The notes beneath the pieces were generated by a model. That model saw only the letters and a program-made list of their open reading frames with translations. It was not told the origin of the DNA and ran no database searches. From Streptomyces triculaminicus (GTDB lineage Bacteria > Actinomycetota > Actinomycetes > Streptomycetales > Streptomycetaceae), in contig NZ_JAFMOF010000003.1 of assembly GCF_017349075.1 (NCBI RefSeq), positions 496,001 to 560,000 on the forward strand: 64,000 bases of DNA, read 5' to 3'. The position numbers and the translations under genes were made by a program. This document shows, one piece after another, positions 48,932 through 58,182 of this stretch. Position 1 is the first letter of the stretch, and every line of letters starts with the position of its first letter.

Positions 48932-51055
48932 ATGAAACCCACCGACAGCGCCGAACCGGAATCCCGGCTGCGCCGGCTCTCCTCGCCCGCGCTGCCGACG
49001 GCCTGTCTGGCGCTGGCCGCGCTGGCGCTCGGCGGTGGCGCCTTCCACGCCCTCACCTCGGGCCGGGCGCTCTTCCCCGGCGGGGCCGTCGGCTGGTCGC
49101 TGGCGACGCTCACCGCGCTCATCGTCGTCCATCTCGTCGCCCTGGGCCGCGACCGCTGGTGGGGCGGCACCGGATCCGGTGCCGCCCTCACCCTGGCCGT
49201 CCTGCTGCTCTACGGCTGGCTCCCGGCCGTCCTGATCAGCATCGCCGTCGTCACCCTGGTGGCGGCCGCCCGGCGGCACCGCTGGCGGCAGGCCTTACTC
49301 CACGGCGCGGTCGACATCCTCGGCATCGCCGCCGCCGGGGTCTCGCTCGTCGCCTGGGGCGTCAGCGCCTCCGTCGAGGACCCCTGGCTCCCCGACACCT
49401 GGCGGCTCGCCGCCGCCCCCAGGATCGCCCTCGCGGCCTTCCTCTACCTCGTCGTCACCCGCGCCCTGCTCTGGTACTCGATGGCGCCGCGCTCCTCGCT
49501 CGCCAGCATCGCCCGCACCGCCCTCGTACGGCAGGCCCTCGTGGGCATCGCCCTGCTCGGCATCGCCCCGCTGATCGCCGTCGTCGCCGACCACTCGCCC
49601 CTGCTGCTGCCGCTCTTCGCGGTGCCCCTGATCGCGCTGGACTCCACCCTGTGGATCGCCCGCGCCCGGGCCGAGGAGCAGCTGCGCGACCCCCTCACCG
49701 GCCTGCACAACCGCGAATGGCTGCTGCAGCGCACCTGGAACGCCCTGGACGAAGCCGAACAGGCGGGCGAGCGCGCCGCGCTGGTCCTGATCGACCTCGA
49801 CCGCTTCCGGTCCGTCAACGACACCCTCGGCCATCTCGCCGGCGACCGGCTCCTGCTGCAGATAGCGGAACGCCTCCTCCTGGCCCTCCCGCGCGACGCG
49901 GAGGCCGCCCGCCTCGGCGGCGACGAGTTCGCGGTGCTGCTGCCCACCACCGGCTCCCTCACCAGCGCCCAGCGCGTGGCCCGCGACCTCGTCGCCGACC
50001 TCGGCTCCCCGCTGGACCTCGACGGGCTCACCCTCGTCCTCGAGGCCAGCGCCGGCGTCGCCGTCTACCCCGACCACGCCCTCGACGCCGAGGGGCTGCT
50101 GCGCCGCGCCGACGTGGCGATGTACCAGGCCAAGCGCGACCGCAGCGGCGTCGAGGTCTACGAGGCCCGCCGCGACGGCAACACCCCCGACCGGCTCGGC
50201 CTGTTGGGCGACCTGCGCCGCGCGCTGGACGCCGGCGAGGTCGAGCTGCACTACCAGCCCAAGGTCGGCTTCGACGGCCATGTGGAGGGGCTGGAGGCCC
50301 TGGTGCGCTGGGTGCACCCCGAGCGCGGCCGCGTCTCCCCGGACGAGTTCATCGCGATCGCGGAGTCGTCCGGGCTGATGCCGAGGCTGACCGAGTACGT
50401 CCTGGAGACCGCGCTGTGCCAGGTCGCCAAGTGGCGTGCGATGGGCCTGGAGGTGCCGGTGGCCGTCAACGTCTCGCCGCGCGACGTTCACACTCCCGGG
50501 TTCGCGGGTTCGGTGGCCGCCCGCCTCGCCCGGCACGGCGTCCCGCCGGGGGCCCTGCAGCTGGAGATAACCGAACACGTCCTGCTCGAGGACCCGCAGC
50601 GGGCCGCCGACACCCTCGCCGGGCTCACCGGCCACGGCGTGAAGATGTCCCTCGACGACTTCGGCACGGGCTATTCGTCCCTGGTCCACCTGCGCCGGCT
50701 GCCGGTGAGCGAGCTCAAGATCGACCGCTCGTTCGTCGCCCGCCTGGCGATCGACAACGAGGACGCGGAGATCGTCCGCTGCACCCTCGACCTCGCCCAC
50801 TCGCTGGGGCTCCTCGTCGTCGCGGAGGGCGTGGAGGACGACGAGACCTGGGAGCGGCTGCGCGATCTGGGCTGCGACGCGGTCCAGGGCTGGCTGGTGG
50901 CCGCCGCGATGCCGCCGGACGAGACGACGGCCTGGCTGCGGCTGCGCAGCACCTCCGGCTGGCGCCGGGAGGACGAGCCGCTGCCCGCCACCGCCGCCGA
51001 GCCGCTGGCCGCCACTGCCACCGCCGACGAGGACGCGGACCAGCCCGTCACCTAG
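48932..51055 (+). CDS. rmdB: Membrane GGDEF-EAL cyclic-di-GMP phosphodiesterase/cyclase, RmdB-like
   Basis: 707 residues from ATG 48932 (GAGGGA 6 bases upstream). About six helices (about 20-240), then a GGDEF domain with intact RLGGDEFAVLLP and an EAL domain with LEALVRW, NVSPRDV, EITEHVLL, DDFGTGYSSL, ELKIDRSFV and AEGVED, all residues needed for hydrolysis. Gene order ligA - this gene - gatCA matches the S. coelicolor locus of RmdB, whose EAL activity is known to affect differentiation; the symbol rests on this synteny. Codon 122 is TTA (49295-49297), the only in-frame TTA I found in the window, so translation should depend on the bldA tRNA. Confidence 0.9.
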   Translation: MKPTDSAEPESRLRRLSSPALPTACLALAALALGGGAFHALTSGRALFPGGAVGWSLATLTALIVVHLVALGRDRWWGGTGSGAALTLAVLLLYGWLPAVLISIAVVTLVAAARRHRWRQALLHGAVDILGIAAAGVSLVAWGVSASVEDPWLPDTWRLAAAPRIALAAFLYLVVTRALLWYSMAPRSSLASIARTALVRQALVGIALLGIAPLIAVVADHSPLLLPLFAVPLIALDSTLWIARARAEEQLRDPLTGLHNREWLLQRTWNALDEAEQAGERAALVLIDLDRFRSVNDTLGHLAGDRLLLQIAERLLLALPRDAEAARLGGDEFAVLLPTTGSLTSAQRVARDLVADLGSPLDLDGLTLVLEASAGVAVYPDHALDAEGLLRRADVAMYQAKRDRSGVEVYEARRDGNTPDRLGLLGDLRRALDAGEVELHYQPKVGFDGHVEGLEALVRWVHPERGRVSPDEFIAIAESSGLMPRLTEYVLETALCQVAKWRAMGLEVPVAVNVSPRDVHTPGFAGSVAARLARHGVPPGALQLEITEHVLLEDPQRAADTLAGLTGHGVKMSLDDFGTGYSSLVHLRRLPVSELKIDRSFVARLAIDNEDAEIVRCTLDLAHSLGLLVVAEGVEDDETWERLRDLGCDAVQGWLVAAAMPPDETTAWLRLRSTSGWRREDEPLPATAAEPLAATATADEDADQPVT

Positions 51056-51251
51056 GCCGTCGGGAGTCACGCAGGCAGCACGTAGGCAGGTGTGAGCCGT
51101 CCCCCGGCCGGGGCCGGAGGAGGGATTTGCGACCCTCCGGGAGGACCGGCCGGACCGGCGCGGGGAAACCGTTTCGCAGGCACGCTCCCCGGCGCCATAG
51201 GATTGGGGCGAAAGCCGTACACCCAATCCACCCACCCTTGAGGATCGCTGC

Positions 51252-51548
51252 ATGCCTGGCATCACGCGCGAGGAGGTCGCTCACCTCGCCCGGCTGTCAC
51301 GTCTGGAGCTGAAGGCCGAAGAGCTCGACCACTTCGCCGAACAGCTCGACGTGATCATCGGCGCGGTCGCCCGCGTTTCCGATGTGGCCGACGAGGACGT
51401 ACCGCCGACCTCCCACCCGCTGCCTCTGACCAACGTCATGCGGGCGGACGAGGTCCGCCCGTCGCTGACCCCCCAGGAGGCGCTCTCCGGCGCCCCCGCA
51501 CAGGAGCAGCAGCGTTTCAAGGTGCCGCAGATCCTGGGGGAGGACTGA
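51252..51548 (+). CDS. gatC: Asp/Glu-tRNA amidotransferase subunit C
   Basis: 98-residue small subunit that links GatA and GatB. MPGITREEVAHLARLSRLEL and VPPTSHPLPLTNVMRADEV are family signatures. First gene of gatC-gatA-orf-gatB; followed by gatA after 5 bases. The 196-base upstream gap holds no gene and should hold the promoter. Confidence 0.95.
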   Translation: MPGITREEVAHLARLSRLELKAEELDHFAEQLDVIIGAVARVSDVADEDVPPTSHPLPLTNVMRADEVRPSLTPQEALSGAPAQEQQRFKVPQILGED

Positions 51549-51553
51549 CCCGC

Positions 51554-53047
51554 ATGAGCGACATCATCAAGCTCACCGCCGCCGAGATCGCCGCCAAGGT
51601 GGCCTCCGGCGAGCTCACCGCAGTCCAGGTCGCCGAGGCCCACCTGGCCCGTATCGACGCCGTCGACGAGAAGGTCCACGCCTTCCTGCACGTCGACCGC
51701 GAGGGCGCGCTGGCCCAGGCCCGCGAGGTCGACGCCAAGCGCGAGCGCGGCGAGAAGCTCGGCCCGCTGGCCGGCGTCCCGCTGGCGCTGAAGGACATCT
51801 TCACCACCAAGGGCGTCCCGACCACCGTCGGCTCCAAGATCCTCGAAGGCTGGATCCCGCCGTACGACGCGACGCTCACCAAGCGTCTGAAGGACGCCGA
51901 CGTCGTCATCCTCGGCAAGACCAACATGGACGAGTTCGCCATGGGGTCCTCTACCGAGAACAGCGCCTACGGCCCCACCGGCAACCCCTGGGACCTCACC
52001 AAGATCCCCGGCGGCTCCGGCGGCGGCTCCTCGGCCGCGCTCGCGGCCTACGAGGCCCCCCTGGCCATCGGCACGGACACCGGCGGCTCCATCCGCCAGC
52101 CCGCCGCCGTCACCGGCACGGTCGGCGTCAAGCCCACCTACGGCGCGGTCTCCCGCTACGGCATGGTGGCCTTCTCCTCCTCCCTCGACCAGGGCGGCCC
52201 CTGCGCCCGTACGGTCCTGGACGCGGCCCTGCTGCACGAGGTCATCGCCGGCCACGACCCGCTGGACTCGACCTCCATCGACGCCCCGGTCCCGCCGGTC
52301 GTCGAGGCCGCCCGCAACGGCTCCGTCGCCGGCATGCGCGTCGGCGTCGTCAAGCAGTTCCGCGGCGAGGGCTACCAGGCCGGCGTCATCCAGCGCTTCG
52401 ACGAGTCCGTGGAGCTCCTCAAGGAGCTGGGCGCGGAGATCGTCGAGCTGGACTGCCCGTCCTTCGACCTGGCGCTGGCGGCGTACTACCTCATCGCGCC
52501 GTCCGAGTGCTCCTCGAACCTGGCCCGCTTCGACGCCATGCGCTACGGCCTGCGCGTCGGCGACGACGGCACCCGCTCGGCCGAGGACGTCACCGCCCTG
52601 ACCCGCGAGGCCGGCTTCGGCCCCGAGGTCAAGCGCCGCGTCATGCTCGGTACGTACGCCCTGAGCTCCGGCTACTACGACGCGTACTACGGCTCGGCGC
52701 AGAAGGTCCGCACGCTCATCTCGCGCGACTTCGACAAGTCGTTCGAGCAGGTCGACGTGATCGTCTCCCCGACGACGCCGACCACCGCCTTCGCGATCGG
52801 CGAGCGCGCCGACGACCCGATGGCGATGTACCTCGCGGACCTGTGCACCATCCCGACCAACCTGGCCGGCAACTCCGCCATGTCGCTGCCCTGCGGCCTC
52901 GCGCCCGAGGACAACCTGCCGGTCGGCCTGCAGATCATCGCTCCCGCCATGAAGGACGACCGGCTCTACAAGGTCGGTGCCGCGGTCGAGGCCGCGTTCA
53001 CCGAGCGCTGGGGCCACCCCCTGCTTGAGGAGGCACCGTCGCTGTGA
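51554..53047 (+). CDS. gatA: Asp/Glu-tRNA amidotransferase subunit A
   Basis: 497-residue glutaminase subunit of the enzyme that converts Glu-tRNA(Gln) and Asp-tRNA(Asn). The amidase-signature triad is visible: Lys in PLALKDIFTTKGVPTT, and the Ser pair in GGSGGGSSAALAAYEAPLAI and GTDTGGSIRQPAAVTG. Ammonia released here is channelled to GatB. Stop overlaps the next gene. Confidence 0.97.
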   Translation: MSDIIKLTAAEIAAKVASGELTAVQVAEAHLARIDAVDEKVHAFLHVDREGALAQAREVDAKRERGEKLGPLAGVPLALKDIFTTKGVPTTVGSKILEGWIPPYDATLTKRLKDADVVILGKTNMDEFAMGSSTENSAYGPTGNPWDLTKIPGGSGGGSSAALAAYEAPLAIGTDTGGSIRQPAAVTGTVGVKPTYGAVSRYGMVAFSSSLDQGGPCARTVLDAALLHEVIAGHDPLDSTSIDAPVPPVVEAARNGSVAGMRVGVVKQFRGEGYQAGVIQRFDESVELLKELGAEIVELDCPSFDLALAAYYLIAPSECSSNLARFDAMRYGLRVGDDGTRSAEDVTALTREAGFGPEVKRRVMLGTYALSSGYYDAYYGSAQKVRTLISRDFDKSFEQVDVIVSPTTPTTAFAIGERADDPMAMYLADLCTIPTNLAGNSAMSLPCGLAPEDNLPVGLQIIAPAMKDDRLYKVGAAVEAAFTERWGHPLLEEAPSL

Positions 53048-53298
53048 GCACCGACAAGAAGAGCGCGCTGACCAAGGCCAAGGGCTTCAAGAAGTCCAAG
53101 GCCGGCACGTACCTGTCCATCGGCACCACGCTGTTCGGTGCGGTGAGCGTGATCAAGCAGGCGAAGAAGGCCCGTGGCGAGCAGGACACCCTCCAGCTCG
53201 TCGATGCGGTCGTCTCCGCCGCGGCCATCGCCACCGGCGTGGCCCTGCTCGTCCGCGAGCTGCGCCGCATGAACAGCGACGACGTCCTCGCGGGCTGA
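53044..53298 (+). CDS. Small conserved membrane-associated protein between gatA and gatB
   Basis: 84 residues from GTG 53044, overlapping the gatA stop as GTGA, so translation is coupled to gatA. A Lys-rich N-terminus (STDKKSALTKAKGFKKSKA) is followed by two hydrophobic stretches, YLSIGTTLFGAVSVI and VDAVVSAAAIATGVALLV. No known domain. Position inside the gat operon suggests a role in the same condition, but amidotransferase needs only three subunits; the function is unknown. I recall the same order in other Streptomyces. Confidence 0.82.
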   Translation: MSTDKKSALTKAKGFKKSKAGTYLSIGTTLFGAVSVIKQAKKARGEQDTLQLVDAVVSAAAIATGVALLVRELRRMNSDDVLAG

Positions 53299-53323
53299 GC
53301 CGGGACTGAGAGGTTAGTTTTCC

Positions 53324-54832
53324 GTGACCGTCACTGAACTGGTGTCGTACGAGGAGGCGCTTGCCACCTACGAGCCCGTCATGGGGCTCGAGGTGCACGT
53401 CGAGCTCGGCACCAAGACCAAGATGTTCTGCGGGTGCTCCACGGAGCTGGGCGCCGAGCCCAACTCGCAGACCTGCCCCACCTGCCTCGGCATGCCCGGC
53501 TCCCTCCCGGTCGTCAACGCCATCGGCGTCGAGTCGGCCGTGAAGATCGGTCTCGCGCTGAACTGCGAGATCGCCGAGTGGTGCCGCTTCGCCCGGAAGA
53601 ACTACTTCTATCCGGACATGCCGAAGAACTTCCAGACCTCCCAGTACGACGAGCCCATCGCCTTCAACGGCTACCTGGACGTCCAGCTGGAGGACGGCGA
53701 GATCTTCCGCGTGGAGATCGAGCGCGCCCACATGGAGGAGGACACCGGCAAGTCCACGCACGTGGGCGGCGCCACCGGCCGTATCCACGGCGCGTCCCAC
53801 TCCCTGCTGGACTACAACCGCGCCGGCATCCCCCTCATCGAGATCGTCACCAAGCCGATCACCGGTGCGGGCGAGCGCGCCCCCGAGGTCGCCAAGGCGT
53901 ACGTCGCCGAGCTGCGCGAGCTCATCAAGGCGCTCGGCGTCTCCGAGGCCCGCATGGAGATGGGCCAGATGCGCTGCGACGTCAACCTCTCGCTGATGCC
54001 GAAGGGCGCCGAGAAGTTCGGCACCCGCAGCGAGACCAAGAACGTCAACTCGCTGCGCTCCGTCGAGCGGGCCGCCCGCTTCGAGATCCAGCGGCACGCC
54101 GCGGTGCTCAACGCCGGCGGCACGATCCTCCAGGAGACCCGGCACTTCCACGAGGAGGACGGCTCCACGACCTCCGGCCGGATCAAGGAAGAGGCCGAGG
54201 ACTACCGCTACTTCCCCGAGCCGGACCTGGTGCCGGTGGCCCCCTCCCGCGAGTGGGTCGAGGAGCTGCGGGCGGGCCTGCCCGAGCTGCCGCGCGTGCG
54301 CCGCAACCGGCTGCGCGAGGAGTGGGGCGTCTCCGAGCACGACATGCAGTCGATCCTCAACGCGGGCGCGGTCGACCTGATCGTCGCCACGATCGAGGCC
54401 GGTGCCGACGCCGCGTCCGCCCGTAAGTGGTGGATGGGCGAGCTGTCCCGCCGCGCCAACGAGGCCGGCGTCGACCTCGCCGCGATGGAGATCACCCCCG
54501 AGCAGGTCGCCCGGGTGTGCGCGCTGGTCGCCGAGGGTTCCCTCAACGACAAGCTGGCCCGCCAGGTCATCGAGGGCGTGCTCGCGGGCGAGGGCGCCCC
54601 GGACGAGGTCGTCGAGAAGCGCGGCCTGAAGGTCGTCTCCGACGAGGGCGCGCTGGGCACGGCCGTGGACGAGGCCATCGCGGCCAACGCCGGCATCGCC
54701 GACAAGATCCGCTCCGGCAAGGTCGCGGCGGCGGGTGCGCTCGTCGGCGCGGTCATGAAGGCCACGCGCGGCCAGGCGGACGCGGCGCGCGTGCGCGAGC
54801 TCATCCTCGAGCGGCTCGGCGTCGAGGGCTGA
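53324..54832 (+). CDS. gatB: Asp/Glu-tRNA amidotransferase subunit B
   Basis: 502-residue kinase-like subunit that activates the misacylated tRNA. Signatures: PVMGLEVHVELGTKTKMFCG, zinc Cys in CGCS and CPTCLGMPG, YPDMPKNFQTSQYDEPI, HMEEDTGKSTH, and a C-terminal YqeY-like tail domain (about 350-500) that binds tRNA. GTG start at 53324. Last gene of the operon; a clear terminator follows. Confidence 0.97.
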   Translation: MTVTELVSYEEALATYEPVMGLEVHVELGTKTKMFCGCSTELGAEPNSQTCPTCLGMPGSLPVVNAIGVESAVKIGLALNCEIAEWCRFARKNYFYPDMPKNFQTSQYDEPIAFNGYLDVQLEDGEIFRVEIERAHMEEDTGKSTHVGGATGRIHGASHSLLDYNRAGIPLIEIVTKPITGAGERAPEVAKAYVAELRELIKALGVSEARMEMGQMRCDVNLSLMPKGAEKFGTRSETKNVNSLRSVERAARFEIQRHAAVLNAGGTILQETRHFHEEDGSTTSGRIKEEAEDYRYFPEPDLVPVAPSREWVEELRAGLPELPRVRRNRLREEWGVSEHDMQSILNAGAVDLIVATIEAGADAASARKWWMGELSRRANEAGVDLAAMEITPEQVARVCALVAEGSLNDKLARQVIEGVLAGEGAPDEVVEKRGLKVVSDEGALGTAVDEAIAANAGIADKIRSGKVAAAGALVGAVMKATRGQADAARVRELILERLGVEG

Positions 54833-54856
54833 CCCCTCCCACGCCGTAGGCACGCA

Positions 54857-54892
54857 GCGAAGGCCGTCCCCCTTGTGGGGGGCGGCCTTCGC
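54857..54892 (+). terminator. Terminator of the gat operon
   Basis: 16-bp stem GCGAAGGCCGTCCCCC/GGGGGGCGGCCTTCGC with TTGT loop, 24 bases after gatB. Confidence 0.85.
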
Positions 54893-55033
54893 CGTACGTT
54901 GACGGCGGGCGGGCCCCTGTGCACCGGGACGGCCGAGATTTGCCGGTACGTACCCCATGCGGGAAAACGGTCCGGCATGATCGCGGCAGTGGGACCTGTC
55001 AGGGTGCCCGCACACGACGTGTTGGGGGTAGCA

Positions 55034-55630
55034 ATGCGACGGTTGAGCACAGGACTGGCCGCGCTCCTGCTCGCGGGGGCGGGCCTGGTGGCGACGGTGC
55101 CCGCGGCGCAGGCCGCACCGGCCGGGCCCGGCGCGCCGGCCGCTTCCGCGGCGGCCTGCGGCACCGGCTGGGGGAGCGTGCCGAGGGTCTCCACCGACAG
55201 CCGGTACGCGCCGCTCAGGGACATCAGGACCGGTAGCCACGACTGCTACGACCGCATGGTTTTCGACACTCTCGGGCCGGACACCGGGGCCCCGATCGGC
55301 TACCACGTGCGGTACGTCGACCGGCTGCGGCAGGACGGCTCCGGGGACGTCATCCCGGTGCGCGGCGGGGCGATCCTCGAGGTCCGGGTCGCGGCGCCCA
55401 GCTACGACCCGCGCACCGGTCAGGCCACCTACGACGGCAAGGTGCGCAAGCCCCTGCCGGAGGTGAGCCTGAACGGATACCGGACGTTCCGCGACACCCG
55501 CTTCGGGGGCAGTTTCGAGGGCGACACCCAGGTGGGCCTCGGCGTACGCGCCCGGCTGCCGTTCCGGGTGTTCCAGACCGGCAACCACATCGTGGTGGAC
55601 GTGGCGCACGGCTGGAACGGCTTCGGCTGA
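55034..55630 (+). CDS. Secreted AMIN-like domain protein, function unknown
   Basis: 198 residues from ATG 55034 (GGGGG 5 bases upstream). Signal peptide MRRLSTGLAALLLAGAGLVA with cleavage near AQAAPAG; then a beta-rich domain of about 140 residues: TGSHDCYDRMVFDTLG, GYHVRYVDRLRQDGSGDVIP, VGLGVRARLPFRVFQTGNH and IVVDVAHGW, which resembles the AMIN-like (DUF4384-adjacent) secreted proteins of actinomycetes. The Cys pair (CGTGW and CYDR) may form a disulfide. No enzymatic residues seen. Monocistronic between two terminators. Confidence 0.8.
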   Translation: MRRLSTGLAALLLAGAGLVATVPAAQAAPAGPGAPAASAAACGTGWGSVPRVSTDSRYAPLRDIRTGSHDCYDRMVFDTLGPDTGAPIGYHVRYVDRLRQDGSGDVIPVRGGAILEVRVAAPSYDPRTGQATYDGKVRKPLPEVSLNGYRTFRDTRFGGSFEGDTQVGLGVRARLPFRVFQTGNHIVVDVAHGWNGFG

Positions 55631-55665
55631 CGGGAGGGGCGCCGGATACGAAGAGCGCCGAAAGC

Positions 55666-55693
55666 CCCCTTTGTGGCTTAACCCACAAAGGGG
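55666..55693 (+). terminator. Terminator after the AMIN-like gene
   Basis: 11-bp perfect stem CCCCTTTGTGG/CCACAAAGGGG with a 6-base loop, 36 bases after the stop. Confidence 0.8.
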
Positions 55694-55825
55694 ACAAATG
55701 ATCTTTTCCGGCTGTCACAGTGGGGCGCCAGGGAACCCCTGTGGGGTGACCTTCGCCCAGTTGCTCAGCGGTCGGAACCACGGGTCATGTCCCGGAGATC
55801 GACGCGAAACCCGGGAAGCGGCCAG

Positions 55826-58099
55826 ATGACCTCACTCGCCCGGTGGTGCCTGCGCCGCCGATTCGCCGTCATCGTGCTGTGGCTCGTCGCCCTCGCGGGC
55901 ACGACGGCCGCCGCCACACTGACGGGGGCGGCCTACTCCAACGACTACGGCGTCCCCGGCACCGAGGCCGCCCGCGCGACCTCCCTGATGGAGAAGGCGT
56001 TCCCCGGCGAGGGCGGCGACGACAAGATCGTCTGGCACACCGACCAGGGCACCGTCCGCGCCGCCGACGTCGAGGCGCGCATGACCGCCACCCTGCGCAA
56101 GGTCGAGACGCTGCCCGGCGTGAGCTCGGTCAGCGGCCCCTACGGCGCCGCCGGCGCCGCGCAGATCAGCCCCGACGGGCACACCGCCTACGCCTCGGTC
56201 GCCTTCGCGACCCAGGGCGGCGACCCCGACAAGGCCCAGGTCGCCCAGGTCGTCGAGACCGCCGGCAAGGCCGCCCGCGCCGACCTCCAGGTCGCCCTCG
56301 GCGGCAGCGGCGTCGCCACCACCGAAGGCAAGAGCGGCCACCTCAGCGAGATCATCGGCATCGCCGTGGCGGCGGTCGTGCTCTTCGTGGTCTTCGGCTC
56401 GCTCGCCGCCTGCCTGCTGCCCATAGCGACCGCCCTCGTCGGTGTGGGCACCGCCGCCATGACGACGGTCCTGCTCGGCCACCTGATGAAGGTCGCCGAC
56501 TTCGCCCCCATGCTGGGCACGCTCATCGGGCTCGGCGTCGGTATCGACTACGCGCTGTTCATCGTCACCCGCCACCGCAAGGGCCTGCGCCAGGGCCTGC
56601 CGGTCGCCCTCGCCGCCGAACGGGCGGTGGCCACCACCGGACGCGCCGTGGTCTTCGCGGGCGGCACGGTGTGCGTGGCCCTGCTCGGCATGCTCATCCT
56701 GCGGCTGAACTTCCTCACCGGCGTCGCGGTCGCCGCCTCGCTGACCGTCGTCCTGACCGTCGCCGCCTCCATCACCCTGCTGCCCGCCCTGCTCGGCCTC
56801 ATCGGCTCCCGGGCGCTCAGCCGCCGCGAACGCCGCAGCCTGGCCCTGTCGGGGCCGAGCCCGGACGCCCCCACGGGCCTGGCCGCCCGCTGGTCGGCCT
56901 TCGTCGAGCGCCACCCCAGGCTGCTGGGCACCGTGGCCGCGGCCGTCATGCTGACCCTGGCCCTGCCCACCCTCTCCCTCCACCTGGGCACCTCCGACCA
57001 GGGCAACAACCCGGCGAGCTCGACCACCCGCCAGGCGTACGACATGCTCGGCCGTGGCTTCGGCCCCGGCGTCAACGGCCCGCTGACCCTCGTGGCGCCG
57101 CTCGACAGCGCCTCCGACCGGCTGGCCTTCAACCGGCTCCCCGACGCCCTGCGCCACACCCCCGGCGTCGCCGCCGCGAGCCCCTCCACGCTCAACGGCA
57201 GCGGCGACACGGGCGTCATCACCGTCGTCCCCACCACCTCGCCGCAGTCCCGCGAGACCAGCGACCTCGTCGACCGCCTGCGCGACAACGTGCTGCCCCG
57301 GGCCACCGCCGGCAGCGGCCTGGACGTCCACGTGGGCGGCATGACCGCGAGCTACGACGACTTCGCGGGCGTCATCCTCGGCAAGCTCCCGCTCTTCGTC
57401 GGCACCGTCGTGGGCCTCGGCTGTCTGCTGCTCCTGCTGGCCTTCCGCAGCATCGGCATACCGCTGAAGGCGGCGGCGATGAACATGGCCGCGGTCGCCT
57501 CCTCCTTCGGCATCGTCGTCGCGATCTTCCAGTGGGGCTGGGGGAGCGAGGCGCTGGGCCTGGGCGGGGCCGGTCCCATCGAGCCCTTCCTGCCGGTCGT
57601 GATGGTCTCGGTCCTCTTCGGGCTGTCCATGGACTACCAGGTCTTCCTGGTCAGCCGGATGTACGAGGAGTGGCTGGCGACCCGCGACAACTGCCGCGCG
57701 GTGCGGGTGGGCCTCGCGGAGACCAGCCGCGTGATCAACTCCGCGGCCGTCATCATGATCTCGGTGTTCCTGGCCTTCGTGCTCAGCGGCGACCGCGTGA
57801 TCGCCATGTTCGGCATCGGCCTGGCCGCCGCCGTGGCGCTGGACGCCTTCGTACTGCGCACGCTGCTGGTCCCCGCCCTCATGCACATGCTGGGCGGCGC
57901 CAACTGGTGGCTTCCGGCCTGGATGGACCGGGTGCTGCCGCGCATCAGCATCGAGCCGGCCGAGGAGCCGGCGGCGACGCCCGCGCCCCTGCTCGAGCCG
58001 GTGGCCATACCGCTGCGGTCCCTGCCGGGGGAGCACCCGGACGTTCGTACGGGCGGGATCCCCGCGGAGGAGGTCCGCGCCGACTCACTGGCGCGGTGA
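55826..58099 (+). CDS. MMPL-family (RND-type) membrane transporter
   Basis: 757 residues from ATG 55826; ATG 55787 would add 13 but has a poorer ribosome site. Two repeats, each with one leading helix, a large external loop and a five-helix bundle: first loop about 40-180 (PGTEAARATSLMEKAFPGEG), second about 390-530. Conserved intramembrane motifs: LGVGIDYALFIVTRHR and GLSMDYQVFLVSRMYEEW, whose Asp-Tyr residues carry protons in the family. Streptomyces MMPL proteins export lipids or drugs; no substrate gene is adjacent. Confidence 0.92.
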   Translation: MTSLARWCLRRRFAVIVLWLVALAGTTAAATLTGAAYSNDYGVPGTEAARATSLMEKAFPGEGGDDKIVWHTDQGTVRAADVEARMTATLRKVETLPGVSSVSGPYGAAGAAQISPDGHTAYASVAFATQGGDPDKAQVAQVVETAGKAARADLQVALGGSGVATTEGKSGHLSEIIGIAVAAVVLFVVFGSLAACLLPIATALVGVGTAAMTTVLLGHLMKVADFAPMLGTLIGLGVGIDYALFIVTRHRKGLRQGLPVALAAERAVATTGRAVVFAGGTVCVALLGMLILRLNFLTGVAVAASLTVVLTVAASITLLPALLGLIGSRALSRRERRSLALSGPSPDAPTGLAARWSAFVERHPRLLGTVAAAVMLTLALPTLSLHLGTSDQGNNPASSTTRQAYDMLGRGFGPGVNGPLTLVAPLDSASDRLAFNRLPDALRHTPGVAAASPSTLNGSGDTGVITVVPTTSPQSRETSDLVDRLRDNVLPRATAGSGLDVHVGGMTASYDDFAGVILGKLPLFVGTVVGLGCLLLLLAFRSIGIPLKAAAMNMAAVASSFGIVVAIFQWGWGSEALGLGGAGPIEPFLPVVMVSVLFGLSMDYQVFLVSRMYEEWLATRDNCRAVRVGLAETSRVINSAAVIMISVFLAFVLSGDRVIAMFGIGLAAAVALDAFVLRTLLVPALMHMLGGANWWLPAWMDRVLPRISIEPAEEPAATPAPLLEPVAIPLRSLPGEHPDVRTGGIPAEEVRADSLAR

Positions 58100-58120
58100 C
58101 GCGGCGGGCCGGGAGCTTGC

Positions 58121-58182
58121 GGCCTCAGCCCTGGCCTCCCGGCCGCAGCCCCTGACGCCCCGGCCTCCCGGCCTCAGCCCTG
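58121..58182. repeat. Short nested direct repeats downstream of the MMPL gene
   Basis: GGCCTCAGCCCTG occurs at 58121-58133 and 58170-58182; GGCCTCCCGGCC at 58133-58144 and 58162-58173. The second copy overlaps the end of the 54-residue gene. Looks like slippage or a degenerate convergent terminator. Confidence 0.5.

Noticed and set aside
55832..58036. 734-codon minus-strand frame opposite the MMPL gene
   Set aside because: Shadow; no domains and His/Arg/Gln-rich composition typical of antisense frames.
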